DNA of 64,000 bases. Origin: Acinetobacter sp. ANC 4470 (GTDB lineage Bacteria > Pseudomonadota > Gammaproteobacteria > Pseudomonadales > Moraxellaceae). The translations under genes were made by a program, and so were the position numbers. A model generated the notes under the pieces. That model did no database searches and was not told the origin of the DNA. It saw only the letters and a list, made by a program, of their open reading frames with translations. Shown here piece after piece: positions 37,381 through 46,974 of the stretch (position 1 is its first letter; every line of letters starts with the position of its first letter). The stretch spans positions 61,158-125,157 of the forward strand of contig NZ_NEGC01000008.1 of the NCBI RefSeq assembly GCF_002135335.1. Reading direction: 5' to 3'.

Positions 37381-37974
37381 CTATTTTAAAATACGAAGTG
37401 AATGTACACGTAAAATAGCGCAGTTTTGATGATTTACTGGAATTTTTTGACCGACGCTAAAAAAGTGCTTTGTAGCAATTGAATTGACCTTAACCCAGTC
37501 CCCAGTTAAGTAAATTCTTTGTCCAGTGCGAAGCTGGCGTAATTGATCTGCTACACGCTCGCTATTGGCAATAACACTGACATTTAGACTGTTGGCGTAA
37601 ATATCCTCTGCACTTAAACTGGTTGTTGATTTGATTTTGAAGCGATAACAGCGTTGTTCTTGCTCAAATTCGACCTGTTTTAAGTTCAGTGTATCGCTTA
37701 ATTTTCCAGTTCCCAATAACAAGTCAATATTACTGACATAAGCCAGATCATTAAAACTTCCCACCACAGGTGATGCTGGATGAAAAGATCGTCTTGCTGG
37801 ACTGTAATAGCGTTTCTCTAGCAATACATATTCACCTGAAAAATCATCCAGATGTTTAAGCTGAAAATTTTTCAATACACCGACTTGTTGTAAATGCGGA
37901 ATGGCACGAAAGTAAGATGACCAAATCCAGATCATCAAGGCGAATATCACGAAAGTAATGATAAGCTTATTCAT
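37381..37974 (-). CDS. Membrane-anchored protein related to the 36.0-kb gene product
   Basis: A 197-aa protein with an N-terminal signal anchor (LIITFVIFALMIWIWSSYF) and no obvious cleavage site. Its motif order parallels the protein encoded at 36013: AYVSNIDLLLGTGKLSD corresponds to the SPIDYAVSWGLFAEP block, GQRIYLTGDWVKVNS to GDLVRLKGDLVEIK, and the terminal CAILRVHSLRIL to CELFRVSSIEWI. I therefore regard the two as distant paralogues. It lies 18 bp downstream of the gene at 37993 on the same strand, so they form an operon. Function unknown. Confidence 0.7.
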   Translation of the reverse strand: MNKLIITFVIFALMIWIWSSYFRAIPHLQQVGVLKNFQLKHLDDFSGEYVLLEKRYYSPARRSFHPASPVVGSFNDLAYVSNIDLLLGTGKLSDTLNLKQVEFEQEQRCYRFKIKSTTSLSAEDIYANSLNVSVIANSERVADQLRQLRTGQRIYLTGDWVKVNSIATKHFFSVGQKIPVNHQNCAILRVHSLRILK

Positions 37975-37992
37975 TCAACCAGCAATCTCGGG

Positions 37993-38460
37993 TTAATCAT
38001 CAAAGTCGATGCGAATCGTTTCAAAACGCACTCGACCTTGAGCAATCGCTTGAGCAATCGCTTGTTGCCCTTTAGTCAATCGTGCACCACCACTTTTGAT
38101 ATCAATCAGTACCACTTCGATGTCCTCTGCCCGACCTTCACCATCACGGAAGTCGCTATAACCATCAAACACCACATAATCGATAGGATCACCTAAGAAT
38201 TTGGCATCGCTGGGTAAGTATTGAAACTCTGGCATGATAGGTGCCAGTTGCTCTGCCATTTTTCCTTTTAATACCGCACGACTGGTATTAACACTACGCT
38301 TTTGCGCACTAATTAAAGCCTGTTGATGTTCCAATTCCAATTCAGCAATGTACTGCTCATACTCTGCTTTTACCCGTCCGTTACGGGTATTACTTAAAAT
38401 CAGGGTGGTTAAAACTACCCCAATACATGCACCAATCAGCATTGCCATCCAAATGGACAT
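37993..38460 (-). CDS. Holliday-junction-resolvase-like endonuclease domain protein, membrane anchored
   Basis: A 155-aa protein: a transmembrane helix (MAMLIGACIGVVLTTLIL), a coiled coil rich in Glu/Gln (about residues 30-60), then a PD-(D/E)XK-like domain with the order DPIDYVVFDGYSD, VVLIDIKSGGARLT and QGRVRFETIRID. The D...IDIK core fits a nuclease site and resembles the endonuclease family related to archaeal Holliday junction resolvases. Whether it is catalytically active and why it is membrane-tethered are unknown. It is first gene of a two-gene unit. Confidence 0.75.
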   Translation of the reverse strand: MSIWMAMLIGACIGVVLTTLILSNTRNGRVKAEYEQYIAELELEHQQALISAQKRSVNTSRAVLKGKMAEQLAPIMPEFQYLPSDAKFLGDPIDYVVFDGYSDFRDGEGRAEDIEVVLIDIKSGGARLTKGQQAIAQAIAQGRVRFETIRIDFDD

Positions 38461-38580
38461 TATTTTTTCCTAATTCAAAAAAGTACTATCACATGAATTT
38501 TAAAGACTTTTGTCATGTGTCATATTCATGGCATCAAACAATGATATGCTAGGGTCGAGCAGAATAAAATCGTCAGGGTC

Positions 38581-39225
38581 ATGAAAACAATCTTAATTGC
38601 CAATCAAAAGGGTGGATGTGGGAAAACCATGACCGCGATTAATCTCGCTGCCGCTTTAGCACAAAAGGGTTATCGGGTCGCACTTGCCGATGCAGACAAC
38701 CAAAAATCGACTTTACAATGGCTCAAACAGCGCCCTAAAGATGCAGCCTCTATTCAAGACCTAGACTGGCGTCAAGGAAAATCCATTGGTGATGCACCGA
38801 CCAATATAGAGTATCTCATTATTGATGCACCTGGTGCGCTTTCAGGGGATCATGCCGAACAGCTGATCAGTGAAGCCCACACCATCATTACTCCTTTACA
38901 ACCCTCATTTTTTGATATCGACAGTACGCGTCGTTTCTTAAAACATTTACAAGACATTAAACGTATTCGTAAAGGCAAAGTGCAAATTTTACTTTTAGCC
39001 AATCGTGTCAAAGCTAACAGCGCCAGTGCTAAAGATATTCAAGATTTTTTCAACAAAGTTGAACAACAACCTGTGGCTTGGATTTCGGAACGAACGGCTT
39101 ATGGCCAGTTGGCAATGCACGGCTTAACGGTGTTTGATAAAACGCAGAAAAATTATTTAAGCATGCAAAATCAGTGGCAACCGGTCTTAAATGCCATTAT
39201 TGATGACCCGACCAAGTGGTTTTAG
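38581..39225 (+). CDS. ParA-family ATPase, orphan
   Basis: A 214-aa Walker-type ATPase with deviant Walker [15 protein letters not shown], the ADADNQKST switch I-like motif, and [10 protein letters not shown] as Walker B. The compact form, lacking an N-terminal DNA-binding domain, fits small ParA or MinD-like positioning ATPases. No parB, centromere-like repeat or replication gene is nearby, so it is not part of an evident plasmid partition locus. It may position a cellular cargo (inference). The start ATG lies 120 bp from the divergent resolvase-like gene. Confidence 0.87.
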   Translation: MKTILIANQKGGCGKTMTAINLAAALAQKGYRVALADADNQKSTLQWLKQRPKDAASIQDLDWRQGKSIGDAPTNIEYLIIDAPGALSGDHAEQLISEAHTIITPLQPSFFDIDSTRRFLKHLQDIKRIRKGKVQILLLANRVKANSASAKDIQDFFNKVEQQPVAWISERTAYGQLAMHGLTVFDKTQKNYLSMQNQWQPVLNAIIDDPTKWF

Positions 39226-39365
39226 CCGATTAAAAGGTTCGAACATCACCCTAATAAAACCAATGAGTTTCTTCATTATTCACTAGAACTTACTCGGCTT
39301 TCATTTTCGATCTCTTTTTTTTCAGTTAAGATGGCATAAACCTTAGAAACAAATCAGGGAATACA

Positions 39366-40496
39366 GTGCAACAGTACGCGCCAACATTACAAAAAGTATT
39401 ACTCTTTGGATTGTTCTTTATCCTCCTGTTTTTGAGTTTTAATGTTCTCAAATATTTTATTGTGCCTGTACTTTGGGCAGCCATTATTGCCTATATGACG
39501 TGGCCATTGTATCAATCCATTCATCGCTGGTGCGGCTCACGTGCCACACTCAGTGCGACAATTATGATCAGCCTGATCATTTTGCTGATTGGTATTCCAC
39601 TGACCTTCGGTATTTTTATGCTGCAACATGAAGGTCGGAATTTATATTATGAATTGCAAAAACAGGTTTTCTCTGGTCATCTCAATGTACCGCAATTTAT
39701 TCGTGACCTACCCTTTATTGGTAAGGAAATTAGCCGAACTTTGCATGACATCAATACCGACCCGAACAGTATTGTGCAAACGGTTTCAACATGGATTCAA
39801 AGTCATCTCAATTACGGTCGTTTCGTTTTAAATGAAATTGGTAAAAACATCGTTAAGCTGTGTTTTGCAGTATTGTCATTATTCTTTTTCTACCGCGATG
39901 GTCAAACCATTCTCAATCAAGTCAGTAAAGCCTTGGAAATGATCATTGGTCCACGTATCCATCATTATTTAGACACCATTTCTGAAACCACACGTGCTGT
40001 TGTTTATGGCGTGGGATTAACCGCAGTTGCCCAAGCAGCATTAGCGGGTTTAAGTTATTTTGTCGTAGATGTACCCAACCCAATGGTACTCACCATTGTG
40101 ACATTCATATTCGCATTAATTCCATTTGGAACTCCGCTGGCTTATGGAGCTGTCTCTTTATGGTTGTTCTCGCAAGGTCAAACGATTGAGGCAATTGGCG
40201 TCATGGTATGGGGAGTCTGTATTGTCAGCACCTCGGATAATGTGATCCGTCCATTGGTGATTTCAGGTGCCACACAAATTCCATTTTTACTGATTATGTT
40301 CGGTGTATTAGGTGGTATTGCCAGTTTTGGTCTGGTCGGCTTATTTATTGGTCCAGTTATTCTTGCAGTCTTGTTGGCAATTTGGCGTGAATGGCTACAT
40401 GAAACCAATGATTTTAATGCCCTCATGATGCCAAAATCGACACTGGCCTATGATATTGACGATGAAGAAAAACCACCCAGTAAGGATGAGAATTAA
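39366..40496 (+). CDS. AI-2E family transporter (PerM/YdiK type)
   Basis: A 376-aa polytopic protein beginning with GTG. It has the AI-2E permease layout: paired N-terminal helices (FVLKYFIVPVLWAAIIAYM-like), a central amphipathic region (about 100-170), then PFGTPLAYGAVSLWL, SDNVIRPLVISGATQIPFLLIMFGVLGG and GLVGLFIGPVILAVLLAIW. Proven substrates in the superfamily range from autoinducer-2 to Na+/H+ exchange, so the cargo is not predictable. The C-terminus is acidic and cytosolic. Confidence 0.88.
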   Translation: MQQYAPTLQKVLLFGLFFILLFLSFNVLKYFIVPVLWAAIIAYMTWPLYQSIHRWCGSRATLSATIMISLIILLIGIPLTFGIFMLQHEGRNLYYELQKQVFSGHLNVPQFIRDLPFIGKEISRTLHDINTDPNSIVQTVSTWIQSHLNYGRFVLNEIGKNIVKLCFAVLSLFFFYRDGQTILNQVSKALEMIIGPRIHHYLDTISETTRAVVYGVGLTAVAQAALAGLSYFVVDVPNPMVLTIVTFIFALIPFGTPLAYGAVSLWLFSQGQTIEAIGVMVWGVCIVSTSDNVIRPLVISGATQIPFLLIMFGVLGGIASFGLVGLFIGPVILAVLLAIWREWLHETNDFNALMMPKSTLAYDIDDEEKPPSKDEN

Positions 40497-40605
40497 GCCA
40501 AAAGTTTAAGAAACTCATACATTCAAATACTTAATTAACATTGAATTGTGTCTCATACCTTGCTTGAATGATCAAAGTCATCATAAAAGAAAAGGATGCA
40601 ATTCA

Positions 40606-41157
40606 ATGTCTTCTTCATTGTTCAAATTTACAATGCTCTGTGCCATGACTGGTCTTGCAATGGCTGGTTGCGTAAACACGCCAATGTCATCACCAAGCAG
40701 CGAACATCGGGTAACCGTTCATGCGGTATCTGCTCAGGGTGTCGGTCGCGCAATTGGCAGCATTCAATTTAAAGACAGTCCAGCAGGTTTAGTGATTAAC
40801 ACCAACTTATCTGAATTACCATCTGGTCCTCACGGTTTTCATATTCATGAAAAAGGTTCATGTGACCCTGCCGAAAAAGATGGGAAAATGGGCGCAGCCA
40901 TTGCCGCTGGTGGGCATTTTAATCCCAATCAAGCTTCCCACCATGGCACACCTCTCCAAGGTCATCTCGGTGATTTACCCGTATTAAATGTCAATGCTCA
41001 AGGTCAAGCGAAAACCAGCTTAATTGCACCACGCTTAAAAATGGCAGATATTCATGGTTTAGCCGTAATGATACATGCAGGTGGCGATAACTACTCAGAT
41101 CAACCTAAACCACTAGGTGGTGGTGGAGAGCGTATTGCTTGTGGTCTGATTCAATAA
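40606..41157 (+). CDS. sodC: Cu/Zn superoxide dismutase, lipoprotein form
   Basis: A 183-aa protein starting at ATG 40606, with AAAGGA 9 nt upstream. A signal peptide with lipobox LAMAGC predicts lipid anchoring on the periplasmic side. The dismutase domain has the metal ligands in GFHIHEKGSCDP and GGHFNPNQASHHG, the second Cys in ERIACGLIQ, and HGLAVMIHAGGDNYSDQPKPLGGGG. It detoxifies periplasmic superoxide, for example from host phagocytes. A strong terminator follows. Confidence 0.93.
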   Translation: MSSSLFKFTMLCAMTGLAMAGCVNTPMSSPSSEHRVTVHAVSAQGVGRAIGSIQFKDSPAGLVINTNLSELPSGPHGFHIHEKGSCDPAEKDGKMGAAIAAGGHFNPNQASHHGTPLQGHLGDLPVLNVNAQGQAKTSLIAPRLKMADIHGLAVMIHAGGDNYSDQPKPLGGGGERIACGLIQ

Positions 41158-41197
41158 TCTTTATTGTGGATAAATACTAACTTATCCCCAGCAAGAT

Positions 41198-41229
41198 AAA
41201 AAAGCAGGCTCCAGACCTGCTTTTTTTTT
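41198..41229. terminator. Terminator of sodC
   Basis: AAAAGCAGG and CCTGCTTTTTTTTT form a stem with a 7-nt loop followed by a nine-T run. Confidence 0.92.
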
Positions 41230-41344
41230 GTTCAATTGGCTTGCTTATGACAACGTTCCATTAAGCAATGAGCAAGATCATAAATTGACAGCACCGTTAA
41301 AAAAGCTCACGCTATCTGCATAATAATGACTCTTTAGAAAAATC

Positions 41345-43495
41345 GTGAATAACCTAAAAGACCTCCTACAACGCTTTAAATCTAATTCCATTTTAATCTA
41401 TTGCTTGCAAATTTTTATTGTTCTCACGGGAACGACACTCGGCCTGCTGTTTTTAGGTTATGAATCCTTAATTGTGCCGATCACTTTAAGCGCGATTGCG
41501 ACGGCTCTGACCGATTTTGATGATCGCTTGAGTATTCGCTTACGCAATTTGCTTTATGTCTGCATCTTGTTTTTTGGCGTCAGTAGCATTCTTGAATTTC
41601 TCGCCCCCTATAAACTGCTTTTTATTCTGTATTTATCGCTATCCAGTGCTGCTTTTATTTTAATGGGGGCATTGGGACAGCGTTATGCGACCATTTCTTT
41701 TGGTACCATTTTACTGTCTATTTACACTATGTTTGGACTGGGTGAATATAGCGAATGGTCTCAACAACCCAGCTATTTTGTGATGGGTGCGCTGTGGTAT
41801 GGCTTAACCTCAATCATCTTTTATTTACTCAAACCCACTCAAGCACTACAAGACAATTTGGCTGCCAATTTTAATGCAATTGCAGACTTACTGCTGACCA
41901 AAGCTCATCTCTTTGACCCAGACAATACCGATAATATTGAACCCTTCCTTTACCAACTTTCACTTAAAAATAGCCTTGTGGTACAAAGCTTAAATATAAC
42001 CAAAGGCTCTTTACTCACCCGTTTAAAAGCCTCTCGTGCCAACAAAAATACCATTTACTGGCTCAATTTATATTTTTTAGCACAAGACATTCATGAACAA
42101 GCGACATCCAATTATTTGCATTATGAAAAAATTCATCAAAATTTTAGCCGCACCGACTTAATTTTTCGCATTCAAAAAAATGTAAAACTACATGCTTTAT
42201 CCTGTCAAAAACTGGCGCAAAACATTCTCAACCATCAGACCTATCAATCTGACCCACAAACAGATATTGCGATTACCAACTTAGAACAGTCTATCCAATT
42301 ATGGATTGCAGAAAACCCACACAATTTAGAAGTAAAAAACCTGCTGCTGATTTTGCGCAATTTAAAAAAAATTCAGGAACAATTTATCAATCTAAGTCGT
42401 GAACAGAATAATTATCGTCAAAACTATTTTCAGCATCAGGACAACTTAAATCTATTGGATGATGATATCCATGATATTCCAGATTTATGGCTCAAACTTA
42501 CGCAACATCTAACCCCGAAGTCTGCCCTATTTCGCCATGCTGTCCGTATCGGCTTTGTTTTTGCAGTCGGTTATGCCATTTCATTACTGCCCTTTGCCAA
42601 ACATGGTTATTGGATTTTACTCACCAGTCTCTTTGTCTGTCAGATCAGTTATTTTGCCACCAAAAGCCGCCTAAAACTGCGCACTTTAGGCACAGTTTTA
42701 GGCGTTATTTTAGGCATTCCAGTTTTATATTTTGTGCCCAGTATTGAAGGACAATTGGTACTGACCATTATTTTTGGCGTGTGTTTTTTCTATTTACGTT
42801 CGAAAAAATATGCCATGGCGACCCTGATGGCAACGCTCATGGTGTTACTGATTTTCAACTTAAAAGGTACAGGCTATGCCATTATTTTGCCACGGATGAT
42901 CGATACTCTTTTAGGCTGTTTCATTGCATGGTTTGCAGTCAGTTTTATTTGGCCCGATTGGAATTTTCGTGATATTTCCAACACCATCAAAAAAAGTAAT
43001 CAGGCTACTTTGGACTATTTCGATGCTGTGGTTCAACAATACCAATCGGGTAAAAATAACGGTATTGATTATCGTAAAGCACGTCGTTCAGCCCATAATG
43101 CACAAATTGAACTGTCGAGCATGATTTCCAGTTTAAGTACCGAACCGAACCCAAACCAAGCACTGATTCATTCTGCATTTCGCTATTTGGTCTATAGCCA
43201 CAGTCAATTGAGTTATGTCTCGGCTTTGGGCAGCCACCGTGAACAGGTACAAGATACGCAAGTACTCGATTTAATGCTCTGGTGCAAAGACACTTTATTC
43301 TCAGCACTATTACAACAACAGCCTTTAGCAGAAGATCAAGTTCAAGCTAAGTTGCAAGAAATTAAGCAAATAAGCGAACAAGAAAATTTATCTGAAGACT
43401 TATTATTGGTACTAAAACAGATCAGTTTATTATTGGAAACTTTGCCTGAATTATTAAAGTTAAGAACTGCATTGTTTCTACAGGAAATAAAATAA
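41345..43495 (+). CDS. FUSC family membrane protein (YccS-like)
   Basis: A 716-aa protein beginning with GTG. Two clusters of hydrophobic helices (residues ~15-165 and ~395-540) separated by a long helical cytosolic region match the YccS/YhfK FUSC family. The second cluster contains FRHAVRIGFVFAVGYAISLLPF and GYWILLTSLFVCQ, then TLGTVLGVILGIPVLYF, the family's repeat. A cytosolic C-terminal helical domain follows. Members resemble aromatic-acid exporters such as AaeB, but YccS has no proven substrate. Confidence 0.88.
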   Translation: MNNLKDLLQRFKSNSILIYCLQIFIVLTGTTLGLLFLGYESLIVPITLSAIATALTDFDDRLSIRLRNLLYVCILFFGVSSILEFLAPYKLLFILYLSLSSAAFILMGALGQRYATISFGTILLSIYTMFGLGEYSEWSQQPSYFVMGALWYGLTSIIFYLLKPTQALQDNLAANFNAIADLLLTKAHLFDPDNTDNIEPFLYQLSLKNSLVVQSLNITKGSLLTRLKASRANKNTIYWLNLYFLAQDIHEQATSNYLHYEKIHQNFSRTDLIFRIQKNVKLHALSCQKLAQNILNHQTYQSDPQTDIAITNLEQSIQLWIAENPHNLEVKNLLLILRNLKKIQEQFINLSREQNNYRQNYFQHQDNLNLLDDDIHDIPDLWLKLTQHLTPKSALFRHAVRIGFVFAVGYAISLLPFAKHGYWILLTSLFVCQISYFATKSRLKLRTLGTVLGVILGIPVLYFVPSIEGQLVLTIIFGVCFFYLRSKKYAMATLMATLMVLLIFNLKGTGYAIILPRMIDTLLGCFIAWFAVSFIWPDWNFRDISNTIKKSNQATLDYFDAVVQQYQSGKNNGIDYRKARRSAHNAQIELSSMISSLSTEPNPNQALIHSAFRYLVYSHSQLSYVSALGSHREQVQDTQVLDLMLWCKDTLFSALLQQQPLAEDQVQAKLQEIKQISEQENLSEDLLLVLKQISLLLETLPELLKLRTALFLQEIK

Positions 43496-43612
43496 TCCGA
43501 GTTAAATCGTTGGTTATAAACACCTGATATAAATAGTAAATATATTTATTATTTTCATTCACCCATGTTTCAATATTGAGTACACTCAACATTCATTCTC
43601 ATTGATTTAAGT

Positions 43613-43915
43613 ATGACCATGAATATCCAAACTTTACGTGTTGTCGGTCTTTTGGAAGGTCTTTCCTTCCTCCTGCTTTTATTCATCGCTATGCCGATGA
43701 AATATATATTCGATAATCCAGTTTTAGTAAAATATGTCGGTATGGGGCACGGCGTACTTTTCATTCTCTTTCTAATTGTTTTATTTACCGTTTGCGAAAA
43801 ACAGAAATGGTCGCTTACTATTTTTTTAATGGGTCTGGCTGCCGCTATTTTACCATTTGGACCTTTTATTTTTGATCGAAAATTAAAGACCTTTGAACAA
43901 CCCATCAGTGAATAA
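43613..43915 (+). CDS. DUF3817 small membrane protein
   Basis: A 100-aa protein with three hydrophobic helices matching DUF3817: LRVVGLLEGLSFLLLLFIAMPMKY, NPVLVKYVGMGHGVLFILFL, and a terminal LAAAILPFGPFIFDRKL. The family is uncharacterised and sometimes fused to other membrane domains. No clear ribosome binding site is seen; a second ATG two codons in is an alternative. It stands alone between yccS-like and craA. Confidence 0.8.
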   Translation: MTMNIQTLRVVGLLEGLSFLLLLFIAMPMKYIFDNPVLVKYVGMGHGVLFILFLIVLFTVCEKQKWSLTIFLMGLAAAILPFGPFIFDRKLKTFEQPISE

Positions 43916-43947
43916 AAAAATATTTCCCTATCTTTAAATTCATGCGC

Positions 43948-43973
43948 CCTCTCCTCCATTTTTGAAGGAGAGG
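43948..43973. terminator. Terminator between the DUF3817 gene and craA
   Basis: CCTCTCC and GGAGAGG pair around a T-rich loop between convergent genes; no clear T run follows. Confidence 0.5.
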
Positions 43974-43994
43974 AACTCATCAGGTCAATGCCAT

Positions 43995-45224
43995 TTAAAA
44001 AATGCCGCTCTGTTTACGTTCCAGCAGCACTTGTTTCAGTATTGCTCGAGGGAAAGTAAACCACAGTGCAATCAAGACAAAACATGACACGCTATAAGCG
44101 ATTAAATGAAATTGTTCATACAACACACGAACCAATTCAATAATAAAGAAGAAGCTAAACATCAACAGCATCGATACTGCTGCTGCCACAGTTCCTTTTG
44201 ATACTTCCGATGACATGAGAGCAAAACGGTAAAGTACAGAAAAACTAATGCCTTCACCAAAGCTCAGTAGCGTCATTCCTGCAATTAAGCACCAGACCAG
44301 ATAATCCTGCCAAATTACCCCTGCAACTAAAACCAAGGCTCCCAACAACATAATAGGTAAACCAATCAACACTGACTTACCCAAAACCAATTTATCGATA
44401 ATTTTAATCAGCACAATATTGCCTAGAATTAAGCCACCCAGCACTGGAAATTGTGCCAAGCCATATTGCATGCTACTAAAACCTAATTCTTCTATCAACA
44501 TCACGGGTGACAGCGCAATCCACAGCATTAAAGGCATACTGACCATCGGCAATGCCAAAGTCATGCCTAAAAAGCGTTTGTTTTTATAAACTTGTTTAAA
44601 GTCATCTAAAATATAGCTCAGCGGCTGTTTTGGAATGCTTACTTTGGTATCGGGCATTTTGGCTTTTAAACCAAACCAACTTAAAAATGCCAAAAATGCG
44701 ATACCAATAAAACCCCAATGCCATGACACATGATCAATCAAAAATGCCCCCACCACAGGCCCCAGTAATGGCGCAAGCAGCGAAATATTCGCCATAAGTG
44801 CCATGACTTTAATGGCATCACGTTCTTCAAAGGTTTCTTGAATTGCGGCATAACCGACAGCAGAAATAACTGTTAAGCCTATGCCTTGTAAAAAGCGCAG
44901 TGCTAAAAAGCTTTCAATATTCTGTGTCAGTAAAATGAGTAAGCAACACACGACAAAAAACAATACACCTGCCAGTAGAACTTTTTTTCGTCCGATGCGG
45001 TCAGACAATGGTCCCAGTAGCCATGCAACACATGCTCCACCAAGTAAATAAAATGACATAGACGAGGGTGCCCAACTGCTACTCACACCAAACTCTTTGG
45101 TAATGGAAAGCATAGCGGGTTGGACTAAGTCGTTACCGATATAGACGGAAAATTCAAATAATACCAATGCCAATGGAAACATAAGCGTGGCACGGCTTAA
45201 CGTTGTGGTTTTAACCTTTTGCAT
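43995..45224 (-). CDS. craA: MFS drug efflux pump, CraA orthologue
   Basis: A 409-aa, 12-helix major facilitator with MdfA-group motifs: motif A GPLSDRIGRKKVLLAG, the acidic residue in the first helix (LVLFEFSVYIGNDLVQPAM), motif C MANISLLAPLLGPVVGAFL. It resembles A. baumannii CraA throughout, including WAPSSMSFYLLGGA and FALMSSEVSKGTVAAAVSMLL. CraA expels chloramphenicol and other cationic or neutral drugs with protons. It appears to be single-gene. The 255 bp upstream should hold its promoter and contain no gene. Confidence 0.92.
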   Translation of the reverse strand: MQKVKTTTLSRATLMFPLALVLFEFSVYIGNDLVQPAMLSITKEFGVSSSWAPSSMSFYLLGGACVAWLLGPLSDRIGRKKVLLAGVLFFVVCCLLILLTQNIESFLALRFLQGIGLTVISAVGYAAIQETFEERDAIKVMALMANISLLAPLLGPVVGAFLIDHVSWHWGFIGIAFLAFLSWFGLKAKMPDTKVSIPKQPLSYILDDFKQVYKNKRFLGMTLALPMVSMPLMLWIALSPVMLIEELGFSSMQYGLAQFPVLGGLILGNIVLIKIIDKLVLGKSVLIGLPIMLLGALVLVAGVIWQDYLVWCLIAGMTLLSFGEGISFSVLYRFALMSSEVSKGTVAAAVSMLLMFSFFFIIELVRVLYEQFHLIAYSVSCFVLIALWFTFPRAILKQVLLERKQSGIF

Positions 45225-45479
45225 TGTTTTCTACATATCGTTATAGGCTTGTGGAGCTAAACACTATTTTTAGGGAGATAAGCGTCAGCCCAATGACAAG
45301 CACTGAGTTTTTAGAAATTGAGTTGGAAAAATACGCTTGAAAATAAGCGATTTAAAACACCGTTTTCACAAGGTGTCTGAGTAGATAAAAATAAATAATT
45401 GTGATGTTTTATCACAGAGCCAAGTACGTTTTGTTGGCTCTGTCCTTATAGTTTAGCAGAGACAATCTAAAGAAAGAAA

Positions 45480-46880
45480 TTAAGCTTTTGCAATTTTTGG
45501 TAATTCAACAGGTTTAATATTATTTAATTCAACAATATTAGGATTTGATTCAAATTTAAGCCAACCTTTTTTCATCCATATTTCGACTTTTTCTTGCTCC
45601 AAGATATTTAAAAGGTTCGCCAAAAGTTCAAACTTGGTTTGAGAATTATAATAATATATGACTATTTCAAAATTTTTTTCAAGCTGATTTAATTCAAAAA
45701 TCTCCTTAATATAATTAATATCTGAACGATCTAATGAATGTCCCCAAATTATAATTTTTCCATTCAAATTAGCTAAACTTCGATTAATATCCTCAATCTT
45801 TTTAAATAATTTTTGTGTTTCTGCTAAAGATCTAATTTTCATATGCTCGGCTGAGTTATAAGCATATATAAACTTTTCTTTTCGGCTGTATAAATTAAAT
45901 AATTTTTCCTTAATATCATGTAGAAAACTGTAATCTGTATTTTTCAATAGTTTTTGATGATATTTAGTAAATCCATAAGCTTTTTGATCAATCAGTAATT
46001 GAGAAGTCAAATTAGAAATTCCTAATACTATATTTTGGTCTTCACCAAGTCGACCATGTAGATAATTGATTTTTTGTTTTTCAGCATATAACCTTTGAAA
46101 AGTTTTTGTGTAATTAAAAGAATAAATTTGCTCGACTTCATCAATTGGAGATTGGATATTTTTAGTTATCTCTAATTCATTAATGACCAAAACTAAATAA
46201 TCATTAAAGAGCTTAATCAAACTATCCAATTCTTTATAAAGAAAGCCCAGATATTGGTCAGATGAGAATCCATACTCTTCTTTTTTATCAATCTTATACC
46301 AAGATTCATCTATAAAAGATTTTCTCAAGTCTGTCAAACCAGCACTTATTATTTCCCCAAATTTTTGGTTAGAAATACATATCTTCAATGTTTCTAATAA
46401 ATCAATTTTTAATTTTGTAATGTAATAACATTCACTTTTTTCATTAAAGTTACTTTTCTCTAATATTTTTAATCCGTAGTTAAACTTTCCATATAATTTA
46501 AATTTTTCTTCTATTTCATTTAAAAAATTACCTACCAAAATAAGTGCTTCATTTATTTTTTGCTCGAAATCAATCCATGTTTTTATTTCTTTTACATGAT
46601 CGAAAAAATATTGATACCAAACATTTTTTTCTAATTTCTTTTTTAACTTTATAACTTGTTCTACTGAAATTTTAATTTGATCTGTGTCATACATTGCTTT
46701 GGTATAACCAAAAAAATAGTCTTCTTTTTCATAGAGTGAGCCAAATAAATCATCAAAACTCATTTCACCATTAGCAATATCCCACTTTTCAATCGTACCC
46801 ATCGCCATCATAAAATGGTCATATTTCGTCGGCAAGTAATGCGACAAATCAAAACCATTACCCACAATTAAAATATTCAT
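45480..46880 (-). CDS. AbiH family abortive-infection (phage defence) protein
   Basis: A 466-aa cytosolic protein with the AbiH opening MNILIVGNGFDLSHYLPTKY, in which GNGFDL...PTxY is the family signature, then a long helical centre, EQIYSFNYTKTFQRLY, INYLHG, and the C-terminal IIIWGHSLDRSDINYIKEIF. AbiH genes cause abortive infection by an unknown mechanism that protects the population from phage. The gene is strongly AT-rich compared with craA and the FAD-dehydrogenase on each side, which indicates lateral gain. It stands alone: no toxin partner, integrase or other defence gene is adjacent. Confidence 0.87.
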   Translation of the reverse strand: MNILIVGNGFDLSHYLPTKYDHFMMAMGTIEKWDIANGEMSFDDLFGSLYEKEDYFFGYTKAMYDTDQIKISVEQVIKLKKKLEKNVWYQYFFDHVKEIKTWIDFEQKINEALILVGNFLNEIEEKFKLYGKFNYGLKILEKSNFNEKSECYYITKLKIDLLETLKICISNQKFGEIISAGLTDLRKSFIDESWYKIDKKEEYGFSSDQYLGFLYKELDSLIKLFNDYLVLVINELEITKNIQSPIDEVEQIYSFNYTKTFQRLYAEKQKINYLHGRLGEDQNIVLGISNLTSQLLIDQKAYGFTKYHQKLLKNTDYSFLHDIKEKLFNLYSRKEKFIYAYNSAEHMKIRSLAETQKLFKKIEDINRSLANLNGKIIIWGHSLDRSDINYIKEIFELNQLEKNFEIVIYYYNSQTKFELLANLLNILEQEKVEIWMKKGWLKFESNPNIVELNNIKPVELPKIAKA

Positions 46881-46974
46881 TGTTATTATTTCCCCAAAAC
46901 TAAAAAACGTACCAAATCTGATACGCTTTTTATGAGGCTTTACTGTTTAACTTTCAAGCAAAATCAAATATTTA

